Notes: a model not told the origin generated them from the sequence alone. A stretch of DNA of 64,000 nucleotides from an actinobacterium SCGC AAA278-O22 (GCA_000372185.1 AQUA01000006.1:34360-98359), one strand, 5' to 3'; shown: positions 21,827-30,030, counted from the stretch's first letter. Numbers and translations are program-made.

Positions 21827-22717
21827 CTACCTGCGCGGACTCAAGATTGCAGTCTTGCCTCTGAAGCGTTCGAGAATGCGGTCGTAATTCTTCTTTGATT
21901 GAGCATCGCGATATTCAGGGTCGGTGTCGTGATAACCGTGATGGCGATCTTGCTCAAGAGGTAAATCCATCTGAAGTAATCGGCCATTTGAGTGGCGCAA
22001 GTTGAGAGAGAACTCAATGTCGGCATTGCGGTAATACAACGCTCGATTACTAAATCCACGAGCTGCAAGAGCATCTTCGCGATGCATTGCAATAAAGTAG
22101 CTAAAGAGAACATCGACTTCTCCGGCGCCTTTATCATCAACGCTGCGCCACTCATCTTCTAGATTGATTAACCCCCCGCGCCAACCCACAGCAACGAATT
22201 CCCGCTTTTTCAATTCGGCAAGAACGGGAGTGATTGCATCTCCAGTAAAGCGAGTCGATGGATCCATGATCACGATAAATTCACTGGTTACATTGCGAAG
22301 TAGGGCATTGGCGTTTTCTCCCCACCCAAAATCTTCCGTTAACTGAACAAGTGATGTTCGCGCATCAAGTTCATTGACAAGAATTCCCGGATCACCCAAA
22401 ACCAGCAGGGCGATTGCGCATTGGCTGAATTCTTTGATGGTTGCAATGGTCTTGACTGCATCGTCATGGAATCCATTAATAATCATCGCAACTGTAATTT
22501 CATATTTGCCCGAATTGATGGGGCGGATATCGCGAGTGGATTCATAGGTAGGAAAACGCTTCTTTGGGCGAAGTTCATATCCCCCGGCAACATCAACTAC
22601 TTCAAATCCCTGCGCAGCGATTTCATCACGAAGTTGATCTGACAACGCAAAATTCTTTTCGGCACGCGCTGCTTGGCGAGCCTTCGCTAACTCGTGAACT
22701 GAATCCGGAGCACTCAC
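21827..22717 (-). CDS. Glycosyltransferase family 2-like protein with CysS-like N-terminus
   Basis: A 296-residue protein with two parts. Residues about 10-50 (RQAARAEKNFALSDQLRDEI, GFEVVDVAGGYELRP) resemble the helical tail found at the C-terminus of cysteinyl-tRNA synthetases. From about residue 70 a GT-A-like Rossmann region follows (YEITVAMIINGFHDDAVKTI; FIVIMDPSTRFTGDAI), and acidic metal-binding residues are plausible but not certain. No membrane span is seen. It overlaps hadB by 4 bases (ATGA). The family may be lineage-specific; function is not assigned. Confidence 0.55.
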   Translation of the reverse strand: MSAPDSVHELAKARQAARAEKNFALSDQLRDEIAAQGFEVVDVAGGYELRPKKRFPTYESTRDIRPINSGKYEITVAMIINGFHDDAVKTIATIKEFSQCAIALLVLGDPGILVNELDARTSLVQLTEDFGWGENANALLRNVTSEFIVIMDPSTRFTGDAITPVLAELKKREFVAVGWRGGLINLEDEWRSVDDKGAGEVDVLFSYFIAMHREDALAARGFSNRALYYRNADIEFSLNLRHSNGRLLQMDLPLEQDRHHGYHDTDPEYRDAQSKKNYDRILERFRGKTAILSPRR

Positions 22718-23109
22718 TTGAGAACTACCGCTTTAGCCATTCCAAGAACTTTTACACCTGCAGATGTTGCGGTGAGTGAAAGTGAAACTTTATTTCCATC
22801 TACTTCAGAAACTGTGCCGGTAACGGTGAGATCAACCTTTTCTCCCGCAGGGACAATGACAGGTTTGGTAAAGCGCGCGCTATATTCGATAACGTTGGCA
22901 GAACCACCAGCAAAGTCAGATACATATTTACCAACCAGAGCCATCGTGAGCATTCCGTGTGCGATGACATTGGGAAGGCCCACAGAGAGTGCAAACTCTT
23001 CATTCTGATGGATCGGGTTCTGATCTCCTGAAGCATCTGCATATTGCTTCAATAGCTCACGATCGAGATAGAAAACTTTCTCATCTAAAACTGTGCCGAC
23101 CTCAATCAT
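22714..23109 (-). CDS. hadB: MaoC-like (R)-hydratase, HadB type
   Basis: A 131-residue hot-dog-fold hydratase. Catalytic Asp29 and His34 are in SGDQNPIHQNEEFA, and GLPNVIAHGMLTMALVG follows. In Mycobacterium HadB pairs with HadA or HadC to dehydrate 3-hydroxyacyl-ACP in fatty-acid elongation. Here hadA precedes it with a 4-base ATGA overlap, so a HadAB heterodimer is likely. This bacterium need not make mycolic acids; a general fatty-acid role is more probable. Confidence 0.88.
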   Translation of the reverse strand: MIEVGTVLDEKVFYLDRELLKQYADASGDQNPIHQNEEFALSVGLPNVIAHGMLTMALVGKYVSDFAGGSANVIEYSARFTKPVIVPAGEKVDLTVTGTVSEVDGNKVSLSLTATSAGVKVLGMAKAVVLK

Positions 23110-23495
23110 GCGCGCACCACCAATGTGGACCAGGCAGAAATAACTAGGCGTTCTTCGCGCTTTAGGTCAGACCGAACTGTGACGATTTCATTTCCTGCTG
23201 CAACCCGATAGCTTTCAATTGTTGCAGCACAGGTGAGTTGATCGCCTGCTTTGACGGGTGAGAAGATTTCAAATTTCTGATCTCCATGAACTAGACGTGA
23301 CCAATCAAGCCCAATCTCTGGTCGAGTAAGAATCTCTTCAAATTGGGTCAGGGTGATGCGAATAGTGAAGGTGGGGGGTGCGATTGATGTATCGGTTTCG
23401 CCGATGACAGCACAGAAGGCATCTATCTCAGATTGAGAAACGGTAATTGAATCTGTACCCGCGAAGGTACTCCCGACAGAATCGGGGTTGAGCAT
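23106..23495 (-). CDS. hadA: MaoC-like N-terminal hydratase subunit, HadA type
   Basis: A 129-residue partner of HadB beginning [15 protein letters not shown]. The start at 23495 shares a base with the rpmG stop (TAATG); a longer frame would run back into rpmG. The hot-dog fold is recognisable (SQSEIDAFCAVIGETD, HGDQKFEIFSPVKAGDQL), but the Asp/His hydratase pair seen in HadB is absent, as expected for the structural substrate-binding subunit. Confidence 0.86.
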   Translation of the reverse strand: MLNPDSVGSTFAGTDSITVSQSEIDAFCAVIGETDTSIAPPTFTIRITLTQFEEILTRPEIGLDWSRLVHGDQKFEIFSPVKAGDQLTCAATIESYRVAAGNEIVTVRSDLKREERLVISAWSTLVVRA

Positions 23496-23665
23496 TAGCG
23501 GGTTTCGCGGTGAAGAGTTGAAGACTTGCAACGAGGACAGAACTTCTTGAGTTCCATACGGTCTGGATCGTTGCGGCGGTTCTTCTTGGTGATGTAGTTA
23601 CGCTCTTTGCAATCCACGCATGCCATGGTGATTTTTGGACGAACGTCCGCGCTCTTACTTGCCAT
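23495..23665 (-). CDS. rpmG: 50S ribosomal protein L33, zinc-ribbon form
   Basis: A 56-residue L33 not in frame-length lists. It has four cysteines as two CxxC pairs (Cys16/19 in CVDC; Cys43/46 in CPRC), so it is the zinc-containing type. [20 protein letters not shown] is typical. AAGGAG lies 8 bases before the ATG. It is translationally linked to hadA (TAATG), the conserved actinobacterial order rpmG-hadA-hadB. Confidence 0.96.
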   Translation of the reverse strand: MASKSADVRPKITMACVDCKERNYITKKNRRNDPDRMELKKFCPRCKSSTLHRETR

Positions 23666-23765
23666 GGTCTTAACTCCTTCGTAGATGTCGATCTAACAGG
23701 CGCTTTAGATTACCCGAAGCACCTTTATTGGTGAAATCCACGCGTAAATGAATACGCGTTTGTAG

Positions 23766-23839
23766 TAGCGGAGGCGGGATTTGAACCCACGACACAGCGA
23801 TTATGAGCCGCTTGCTCTACCAAGCTGAGCTACCCCGCC
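23766..23839 (-). tRNA. tRNA-Met (CAT anticodon, elongator type)
   Basis: A 74-base cloverleaf with acceptor GGCGGGG, D-arm GCTCAGCTTGGTAGAGC, anticodon loop CTCATAA (CAT) and T-arm GTGGGTTCAAATCCCGC. The anticodon stem lacks the three G-C pairs of initiators, so an elongator is likely; a lysidine-modified isoleucine tRNA cannot be excluded. Some acceptor pairs are G-T. Confidence 0.85.
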
Positions 23840-23893
23840 AAGGGATGGAACGAACTTTCGTAGTACTTATTTAATTATCACTTCTTTACTGCG

Positions 23894-23966
23894 AGCCCCC
23901 CACCAGAATCGAACTGGTGACCTTTTCCTTACCATGGAAACGCTCTACCGACTGAGCTAGGGGGGC
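23894..23966 (-). tRNA. tRNA-Thr (GGT anticodon)
   Basis: A 73-base cloverleaf with a perfect 7-bp acceptor (GCCCCCC with GGGGGGC), D-arm GCTCAGTCGGTAGAGC, anticodon loop ATGGTAA (GGT) and T-arm ACCAGTTCGATTCTGGT. It sits 54 bases upstream of tRNA-Met on the same strand, the conserved actinobacterial pair ahead of rpmG. Confidence 0.95.
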
Positions 23967-24021
23967 AGTGGTAGAGAGAGGAGTCTAGGGCTTAAGGTGA
24001 AAAGTAGAAAATTCGCCCAGA

Positions 24022-24969
24022 TTACCGCGCAGGATCTAAGGCAATTTTGCCTGTTGATTCGCGAGCAAGCATTGATCGATGAGCATCTGAAGCTTGGCTC
24101 ATTGGATACGTGGCACCAATAACAGGCTTGAGTTTTCCATCTGCAACTAATTGAAAGAGCTCTGCCACAACGTCATTGAGCATCTCTTTCTTTCCAAAGC
24201 AGTTAGCTAACCAGAATCCAGAAACTGTCTTGGATCCGTGCATTAACGAACCTGGATGAAGTGGAGTTGGCGCGGTGCGAGATGCCATTCCGAAAGTAAT
24301 AATCTTTCCAAAATTTCCTAACGCTGCAAGGCTGTGATCAAAGGTTGTCCCACCGACCATTTCAAGAACAAGATCTACGCCATGTCCACCATTTGCCGCA
24401 CGAAGAGCAGCTGTGAGATCAGAAGATTTCGCATCAACCACAACATCAGCGCCGAGTGATTTAGCAAGCGCAGATTTGGTATCAGAAGACGTAACCGCAA
24501 TTACTTTTCCGCCCCACAATTTCGCTAACTGAATTGCAATAGTTCCAACACCGCCTGCAGCTGCATGTATGACAACAGATTGACCTGTGCGAAGGTTGCC
24601 CATCGTTTTAAGTAAATGCCATGCAGTAGCGCCTTGCACCAGCATGCAGAGAGCTTGCTGATCTGTCACTGCATCAGGAATAGGAAAGAGAACAGATTTA
24701 TGGGCAATCGCTTTCTGTGCATATCCCCCAGATGAGACGCTGGCTAGATATCGCTTACCATCGTGAGTCCCAACAACTTCGATGCCAGGAATCATCGGCA
24801 GAGTTTGTGGTGACAAATATGAATTTTCAGTTTGGTGCGTATCTGCATAATTGATTCCAACCGCAGTTACCTCAAGTAAGACTTCATCAGCGCCTGCAAC
24901 AGGATCCGCAAGCTCGACATACTTCATTACATCGGGGCCGCCAAAAGTCTCGATCTGAATTGCTTTCAT
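24022..24969 (-). CDS. Zinc-free MDR quinone oxidoreductase / alcohol dehydrogenase-like
   Basis: A 315-residue medium-chain dehydrogenase of the quinone-oxidoreductase group. The substrate domain opens MKAIQIETFGGPDVMKYVEL and has GINYADTHQTENSY. The nucleotide fold AAAGGVGTIAIQLAKLWGGK binds NADPH. Zinc-ligand cysteines and the GHE motif of alcohol dehydrogenases are missing, pointing to NADPH:quinone or enone reduction. It overlaps the small cysteine-rich gene by 4 bases. Confidence 0.88.
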   Translation of the reverse strand: MKAIQIETFGGPDVMKYVELADPVAGADEVLLEVTAVGINYADTHQTENSYLSPQTLPMIPGIEVVGTHDGKRYLASVSSGGYAQKAIAHKSVLFPIPDAVTDQQALCMLVQGATAWHLLKTMGNLRTGQSVVIHAAAGGVGTIAIQLAKLWGGKVIAVTSSDTKSALAKSLGADVVVDAKSSDLTAALRAANGGHGVDLVLEMVGGTTFDHSLAALGNFGKIITFGMASRTAPTPLHPGSLMHGSKTVSGFWLANCFGKKEMLNDVVAELFQLVADGKLKPVIGATYPMSQASDAHRSMLARESTGKIALDPAR

Positions 24970-25082
24970 TTACAGCTGCAGCGATCTTCTTGAGCAATTC
25001 CTGCCAAGGCTTCTTCAATATGTTCTCCGCAGCCTTGCCATGTTGGCTTTCCGCAATTCTTACATTGGACCTTGCTGCACAT
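24966..25082 (-). CDS. Small cysteine-rich zinc-ribbon-like protein (38 aa)
   Basis: A 38-codon gene with six cysteines and one histidine: MCSKVQCKNCGKPTWQGCG, then EHIEEALAGIAQEDRCSCK. An AAGGAG ribosome-binding site lies 7 bases before the ATG, and its stop TGA overlaps the ATG of the downstream oxidoreductase (ATGA). The CxxCG-TW-GCG-H...RCxC pattern is one I recall as a conserved small actinobacterial family of unknown role, probably zinc-binding. It follows the exporter-like gene by 11 bases. Confidence 0.8.
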   Translation of the reverse strand: MCSKVQCKNCGKPTWQGCGEHIEEALAGIAQEDRCSCK

Positions 25083-25093
25083 GAGATTTCTCC

Positions 25094-26266
25094 TTAGAAA
25101 TACTTTTGGGCCGAGCGCTTGATTCTATTCCAAAGTGTTGCAGTCTGCTCAAGAGGTGAGACCTCTAGAACTTTAGCCTTTGCGGGCTCATCCGGAGTGA
25201 TGACATCTTTAAGAGCTGGTGAATTCTGATCGAGTGAATCAGCAATTCGGTCGATATTTGAAACGATAGAAAGGCCACGGATGATTTGTTCTTGATCGAC
25301 ATCCTTTCCATCTTCAATCAGAGTTTCTGCAAGTGCCGATCCTGCCTCGCGGGCATCATCAGTGGGAGAAGTTGAGAAGTCGTTAATGTCATCAGGTTTT
25401 TCAACATGGGCAGATATTGCGTAACTTGCAGCTGAGAGTGCCACCGCAATCTGCTTCTTTGTTGAATCTGCAATCCCGCCTTCTACAGCTGAATCAAAGA
25501 GCGTTCGCGCGATGGTGCGAACTTGCACCAATGTATGTTCGGTTGCAATTCCTTCGATGTACATCTCTTCTGCAACATCTTTCTCTGCTGTTGGAAACCA
25601 GCGGGCGTGGCTGCGGGCTTCGACTGCTTGTGAACGAATTGCCGGCACTTCTTCAACGAGTAGACGGGCCTGTGCCAACCACTTCCCCGCATCCTTCTGG
25701 GTATAGCCAGCAGCAACTCCTTCAGACATGCGAGCAAGTAACTCCGCAGCTTTCTCAGAGACCGTCTTTATTTGGTTGCGCGCGCGATCAATTGGAGTAT
25801 TGGGAACAGAGAAGTACGAGAAGAAGATTGCAACGCCTGCACCAATAAGAGTAGATAGCAAACGGTGTACTGCCGTAGAGCCTGAAATTCCAGGACCGAT
25901 AACGATGAGCGCTGTAACCGGAACATTTACCGATGCAACTTCGCCAAGATGAAGCGCTCTGGCAACGACGGCGCAGAAAATAATTGTTGTTCCAACTGCC
26001 AGAAATCCAAAGTTAAATAGGCTCACAGTCAAAAGTGCGACACCGGCACCAATGGCAGTTCCAACAATCTGACCAAAACCTTCACGGAGCGATTTATGGA
26101 GAGATATACGTATGCTCAATGTGGAGACAATTGCAGCAACTACACCACCGTTGGGGACTAGGGCATCGCCGATGATCCAGGCAACCGAACCAGAAATTCC
26201 AGCGACGACAATCTGCCGTACCCAGTATTTGCGGTCGGTAAATAGTTTGAGTAGACGCTTCAACAT
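25094..26266 (-). CDS. FUSC / aromatic acid exporter-like membrane protein
   Basis: The 390-residue product has an N-terminal block of about 160 residues with several hydrophobic helices (RQIVVAGISGSVAWIIGDAL; ALITVSLFNFGFLAVG-type; ALIVIGPGI), then a soluble, charged helical C-terminal part. This matches the ArAE/FUSC family (bacterial DUF939-like), proposed to export aromatic acids or fusaric acid. Its substrate is unknown. It heads an operon with the 38-aa protein and the oxidoreductase. Its ATG lies at the edge of the 26266-26287 palindrome and lacks a clear Shine-Dalgarno site. Confidence 0.75.
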   Translation of the reverse strand: MLKRLLKLFTDRKYWVRQIVVAGISGSVAWIIGDALVPNGGVVAAIVSTLSIRISLHKSLREGFGQIVGTAIGAGVALLTVSLFNFGFLAVGTTIIFCAVVARALHLGEVASVNVPVTALIVIGPGISGSTAVHRLLSTLIGAGVAIFFSYFSVPNTPIDRARNQIKTVSEKAAELLARMSEGVAAGYTQKDAGKWLAQARLLVEEVPAIRSQAVEARSHARWFPTAEKDVAEEMYIEGIATEHTLVQVRTIARTLFDSAVEGGIADSTKKQIAVALSAASYAISAHVEKPDDINDFSTSPTDDAREAGSALAETLIEDGKDVDQEQIIRGLSIVSNIDRIADSLDQNSPALKDVITPDEPAKAKVLEVSPLEQTATLWNRIKRSAQKYF

Positions 26267-26287
26267 CAGGCGTGAGTTTACGCCTGA
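26266..26287. promoter_or_regulatory. Perfect palindrome between divergent genes
   Basis: TCAGGCGT and ACGCCTGA form an exact 8-bp inverted repeat with a 6-base centre. It fills the 34-base gap between the divergent exporter-like and CoA-binding genes, touching the first base of the exporter start codon and lying 1 base from the TAGGAT box of the other gene. A repressor-binding site or a translation-controlling hairpin are both possible. Confidence 0.5.
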
Positions 26288-26300
26288 GTAGGATGGTCAC

Positions 26301-26705
26301 ATGCTTCTGACGCCGAAAGAAATACCAAATCTTCTTCGAAGCGCAAAGACCGTCGCTGTCGTAGGAATTTCAGATAAGCCCGATCGTCCAAGTTTCGGTG
26401 TTTCTCAGTACCTTCTAGAAAATTCAGAGTATGAAATATTCTTCGTGAATCCACTCGTGGACGAGGTGTTAGGCAAGCAGGTCTACAAATCCTTAAAAGA
26501 TATTCCTGTTCATATCGATATCGTCGATGTCTTCCGCAAACCAGCTGACTGCGTACAAGTTTTAGATGAAGCGATTGCAATCGGTGCAGGTGCAATCTGG
26601 CTACAGCTTGGAATCTCTGTACCTGAAGTTGCTGAGCGAGGTAGCGCTGCAGGGCTAGCTGTCGTGATGGATCGCTGCATCAAGATTGATTATGCAGCTC
26701 TGTAA
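26301..26705 (+). CDS. CoA-binding domain protein (YccU/CinA-like Rossmann)
   Basis: A 134-residue single-domain Rossmann protein: KTVAVVGISDKPDRPSFGVS is the nucleotide loop and IDIVDVFRKPADCVQVLDEAI and GAIWLQLGI follow, ending with CIKIDYAAL. It matches the CoA-binding family including YccU; biochemical role is unknown. TAGGAT lies 6 bases before the ATG, consistent with a leaderless transcript, though AGGA is also at 9 bases. It converges toward the sugar transporter genes. Confidence 0.85.
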   Translation: MLLTPKEIPNLLRSAKTVAVVGISDKPDRPSFGVSQYLLENSEYEIFFVNPLVDEVLGKQVYKSLKDIPVHIDIVDVFRKPADCVQVLDEAIAIGAGAIWLQLGISVPEVAERGSAAGLAVVMDRCIKIDYAAL

Positions 26706-26723
26706 TTAACCCTAGATTTCAGA

Positions 26724-27611
26724 TTAACCCTTGGTTGAACCGAGTGTAAGACCTGCAATAAATTGCTTACGAAGTACAAAGAACATGATCACTGTCGGTG
26801 ATGCCGCAATGATTGCACCTGCTGCCAACAAGTTGAAGTCAGTCACATATTGACCTTGAAGGCGACGCAGCGCTGAAGTAATAGGGCGCTTTGAGTCGTC
26901 AGACATCAGCACAAGTGCCCAGAAAAATTCGTTGTAAATCCATGTTGTCATCAGCACGCTAAGTGCAGCGAGAGCTGGACGCAAGAGCGGCAAGATGACG
27001 TTCCAGTAATGGCGGAAAACGTTTGCGCCATCAATGGTTGCTGACTCTGAAATTTCCTTTGGAATCGTCTTCATATATGAAGAGAGAACGAAGGTAGCGA
27101 AACCAACCTGGAAACCAACGTGCACCAGAATCAAGCCACCGTAGTTGTTATACAACAAATTTCGATTGCCAAAGAGTTCGCCTACCCAGATAAACATCCA
27201 AAAGACTGGGATATAGGTAAGAACAATCGGCAACATATTTCCAGCAGTGAAGAGCAGGAGTAACCCAAGATTAAATTTAAATTTATAGCGAGTGACCACA
27301 AATGCAACGAGTGAACCGAAGAAGAGAGTCAAGATTACGGATGGAACTGTCACCATCAATGAGTTCATGAGATAAACACCAATGTGCATCTCGCGAATTG
27401 CGTTAAAGTAATTTACGAGCGTGATATGGCGCGGCCAAGAGAAAATGCCATAAGAAATGATGTCGTTATATGGACGAAGAGAAGTCCACACAGTCCAGAG
27501 AATTGGGAAAATCCAGACAAAGGCAAAGAATCCGATGAATATCGAGATGTAGAAATCTTTCCGCTTCTGACTATTGCGATACTGTTCGTTCTGAACTACA
27601 CCGGTGCTCAT
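26724..27611 (-). CDS. Sugar ABC transporter permease, MalG-type (CUT1)
   Basis: A 295-residue membrane protein with six likely spans. The cytoplasmic EAA loop that docks to the ATPase is ISESATIDGANVFRHYWNVI followed by LPLLRP. It pairs with the MalF-type permease, whose stop overlaps this start by 4 bases. It ends FIAGLTLGSTKG, the usual C-terminus of CUT1 MalG-type permeases. No ATP-binding subunit is encoded nearby. Confidence 0.92.
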   Translation of the reverse strand: MSTGVVQNEQYRNSQKRKDFYISIFIGFFAFVWIFPILWTVWTSLRPYNDIISYGIFSWPRHITLVNYFNAIREMHIGVYLMNSLMVTVPSVILTLFFGSLVAFVVTRYKFKFNLGLLLLFTAGNMLPIVLTYIPVFWMFIWVGELFGNRNLLYNNYGGLILVHVGFQVGFATFVLSSYMKTIPKEISESATIDGANVFRHYWNVILPLLRPALAALSVLMTTWIYNEFFWALVLMSDDSKRPITSALRRLQGQYVTDFNLLAAGAIIAASPTVIMFFVLRKQFIAGLTLGSTKG

Positions 27612-28519
27612 TTGAGATCCTCTTTAAAGTTAATGCGAAGATACGTAATGATTGGGACGATACAGAGAACGAGCAAGATCACTGCATAGGCAGCGCCCTT
27701 CATTGAAATACCTTGTCCAGCAAAGTTCTGGAATACCAAGAGGTTGAGCAATGGGAAGATGGTTGGACTTCCGTAGATGATGTACACCAAGTCAAAGGCG
27801 CGCAGCGACTCGATCAAAGTGATAACAACGATGATGATGTTCACTGGCTGCATGGTTGGAAAGATAATTTTGCGGAAAATCTGCCATTCGGTTGCGCCGT
27901 CAATCGCTGCAGCTTCTTTCAAAGCTGGGTCAACAGATTTAAGTCCAGATAAATAGAGAAGCATGATGTAACCAATATGGCGCCACGAAGCCACACCCAG
28001 GATTACCCATGTGTTGATTTTTGGGTTACCCCAAATGGAGATTGCATTTCCGATATCCAGACCCATCAACCCTTGGACAAAACCACCTGGTTGCAACATG
28101 AAGTTCCAGATGATTCCGATAACCGCAAGAGAGAGAACTACCGGTAAATAGTAAATAGATTCGTAGAAAGCGTGGCCTTTGATGCCACGATCAATTTGGT
28201 AGGCAAGCAAGATGCCAAGTGGGGTTGCAATCAAGACGAAGAATGCGAGCCAGGTACCGTTGTTCTTGAGGGCCTGATAGAAGAGTGGGTTATTAACAAA
28301 GATATTTTTATAGTTCTGGATTCCTGCCCACTGAATATCCTTTAAACGAACGCCGTTCCAATATGTGAAAGATAAAATAATTGTGACGACTGCTGGAACC
28401 CAGAGAAGAATGATTTGTAGAAGTGTTGGGATTCCAACGAAGGCGGTGAGTGTAAAACGATCTGTATTGGAAAGAGAGCGGCGGCTACGATTTTTCTTAA
28501 CCGTAGCCGCCGTCTTCAT
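27608..28519 (-). CDS. Sugar ABC transporter permease, MalF/UgpA-type (CUT1)
   Basis: A 303-residue permease with an N-terminal span (FVGIPTLLQIILLWVPAVV) and an EAA loop LKEAAAIDGATEWQIFRKII. It forms a heterodimer with the MalG-type partner. It follows the substrate-binding protein by 50 bases and overlaps the next gene by 4 bases. Substrate is unknown; position beside fucose catabolism suggests a sugar or glycoside. Confidence 0.92.
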   Translation of the reverse strand: MKTAATVKKNRSRRSLSNTDRFTLTAFVGIPTLLQIILLWVPAVVTIILSFTYWNGVRLKDIQWAGIQNYKNIFVNNPLFYQALKNNGTWLAFFVLIATPLGILLAYQIDRGIKGHAFYESIYYLPVVLSLAVIGIIWNFMLQPGGFVQGLMGLDIGNAISIWGNPKINTWVILGVASWRHIGYIMLLYLSGLKSVDPALKEAAAIDGATEWQIFRKIIFPTMQPVNIIIVVITLIESLRAFDLVYIIYGSPTIFPLLNLLVFQNFAGQGISMKGAAYAVILLVLCIVPIITYLRINFKEDLK

Positions 28520-28569
28520 ACCTTTAACTTACTAGCACTTGAACTAATTAACAACTAAATGATTAGTAA

Positions 28570-29880
28570 TTAGTTCTTAGGAAGTGCATCCCATTGTGCT
28601 TGTACGTTTTCGAGGATCTTGTTGATATCAGATGGCTTCTGCAAGAAGCTCTGGATAGCTGGACCAACAACTGGACCAGCAAAGTCTCCACGAGCATCAC
28701 GATCTAGGAAGAACATGATGTTTGAAGCTGATGCAAGAACAGCAAGCTTCTGCTTGTTGAATGCATCGTATGAAGAAGTATCAAATGACTTCGATACGTA
28801 GATATTTGTATCTCCAGCCTTTACTGCTTCTGTAATACCTTCAGGTGAGGCCCAGAACTCTGCAAGAGCCTTACCGCCAGAAACGTTCTTACCGTTTGCA
28901 GCAACTGAAATACCATCAAGTGGCGCATCAATTGTGTCTCGACCGAACTTAGGGTTGATCTGTGGGAATGGAACGACCCATAGATCGTCGTAATCTGCCT
29001 GTGACTTCGCCTTGAAGTCGTTAGCAAACCATGAACCCATCATCATTGCGCCAGTCTTCTTCTGGAGAAGAAGGTCGCGCATACCATCCCAAGAAATATC
29101 CATGAAGTTTGTATTCATGAATGGGATGAGCTGTGCGAAGTACTTAAATGTTTCCTTTGTACGTGCATCTGTCCACTTTGCACGACCGTTAAGAAGGTCG
29201 ATGTGGTACTTGTAGCCGTTGACACGTGCGTTAAGGATGTCGAATGTACCCATTGCTTCCCAGCCGCCCTTTGCGCCGAGTGAGTATCCAACAAGACCCT
29301 TCTTCTGTGTAAGTGTCATCAACTTAACGAAGTCATCCCAGTTGTTGATGCTCTCTGGGTTCATTCCAAGATCCTTCACCATTGACTTGCGGTAGTGCAG
29401 CGCCCATGGGTAGTAGGTTGTTGGAAGGATGTAAGGCTTCTTTGTTACTGGGCTAGTTGAACCCTTAATCGCTGCAGTTGGAAGTGTTGACTTGAGGTGC
29501 CCGATTTCGCGTGTGAGATCTGCAAGAAGACCCAACTCACCGAAGTGATTTGAACGGTATCCAGCCATCCATCCAAATGCGTCATCAGGTGATCCCTGAA
29601 GAATTTGTGCAAAGTTATTCTGGAAGTCATCAGAGTTAACTTGCTGTGCAACTACCTTTGCTCCGGTCTTCTTTGTAAAAGCATCATTTACTGCCTTTGC
29701 AATCTTGTCTCCGGTTGCTCCACCGCCACGTGTTGTCCACTTGACTGTGCTGCCCTTCAATCGTGTCGCTGCGCTTGCAGATTCTGCTGAGAGTGCGCTA
29801 CCGGTTGCAAGTGCTGCTCCACCGATTGCTGCGCCCTTGAGTACTGAGCGGCGAGAAACTACGTTCTTCTCTTCTGACAT
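28570..29880 (-). CDS. Tat-exported sugar-binding protein (CUT1)
   Basis: The start at 29880 is preferred because GGAC precedes it and the following residues MSEEKNVVSRRSVLKGAAIG form a twin-arginine signal (SRRSVLKG) with an AxA-type cleavage near residues 35-40. The mature part is an MBP-like sugar-binding fold (GSPDDAFGWMAGYRSNHFGE; TGAMMMGSWFANDF). Product is 436 residues. No lipobox cysteine follows the signal, so it is predicted to be free or held by other means, unusual for a monoderm. Confidence 0.85.
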   Translation of the reverse strand: MSEEKNVVSRRSVLKGAAIGGAALATGSALSAESASAATRLKGSTVKWTTRGGGATGDKIAKAVNDAFTKKTGAKVVAQQVNSDDFQNNFAQILQGSPDDAFGWMAGYRSNHFGELGLLADLTREIGHLKSTLPTAAIKGSTSPVTKKPYILPTTYYPWALHYRKSMVKDLGMNPESINNWDDFVKLMTLTQKKGLVGYSLGAKGGWEAMGTFDILNARVNGYKYHIDLLNGRAKWTDARTKETFKYFAQLIPFMNTNFMDISWDGMRDLLLQKKTGAMMMGSWFANDFKAKSQADYDDLWVVPFPQINPKFGRDTIDAPLDGISVAANGKNVSGGKALAEFWASPEGITEAVKAGDTNIYVSKSFDTSSYDAFNKQKLAVLASASNIMFFLDRDARGDFAGPVVGPAIQSFLQKPSDINKILENVQAQWDALPKN

Positions 29881-29899
29881 CTTCGTCCTTTTCTCTAAG

Positions 29900-29913
29900 G
29901 TTGAAATTTCAAC
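29900..29913. promoter_or_regulatory. Palindrome upstream of the CUT1 binding-protein gene
   Basis: GTTGAAATTTCAAC is a perfect 14-base dyad 19 bases before the ATG of the binding protein, inside a 150-base spacer whose other content shows no clear promoter. The position fits a repressor operator. It was not found in the promoters of the fucose genes by eye. Confidence 0.4.
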
Positions 29914-30030
29914 AAGCCTCGATTTATGCGAGTGCACAAATCTTCGACGTGCTGAATCTAGGGGTGAAGGGGGCCCTGAGCCTAGGAGGTTCGGGTAACG
30001 AAATGGTAAAGATTGAGCGTGAATTGAGGG

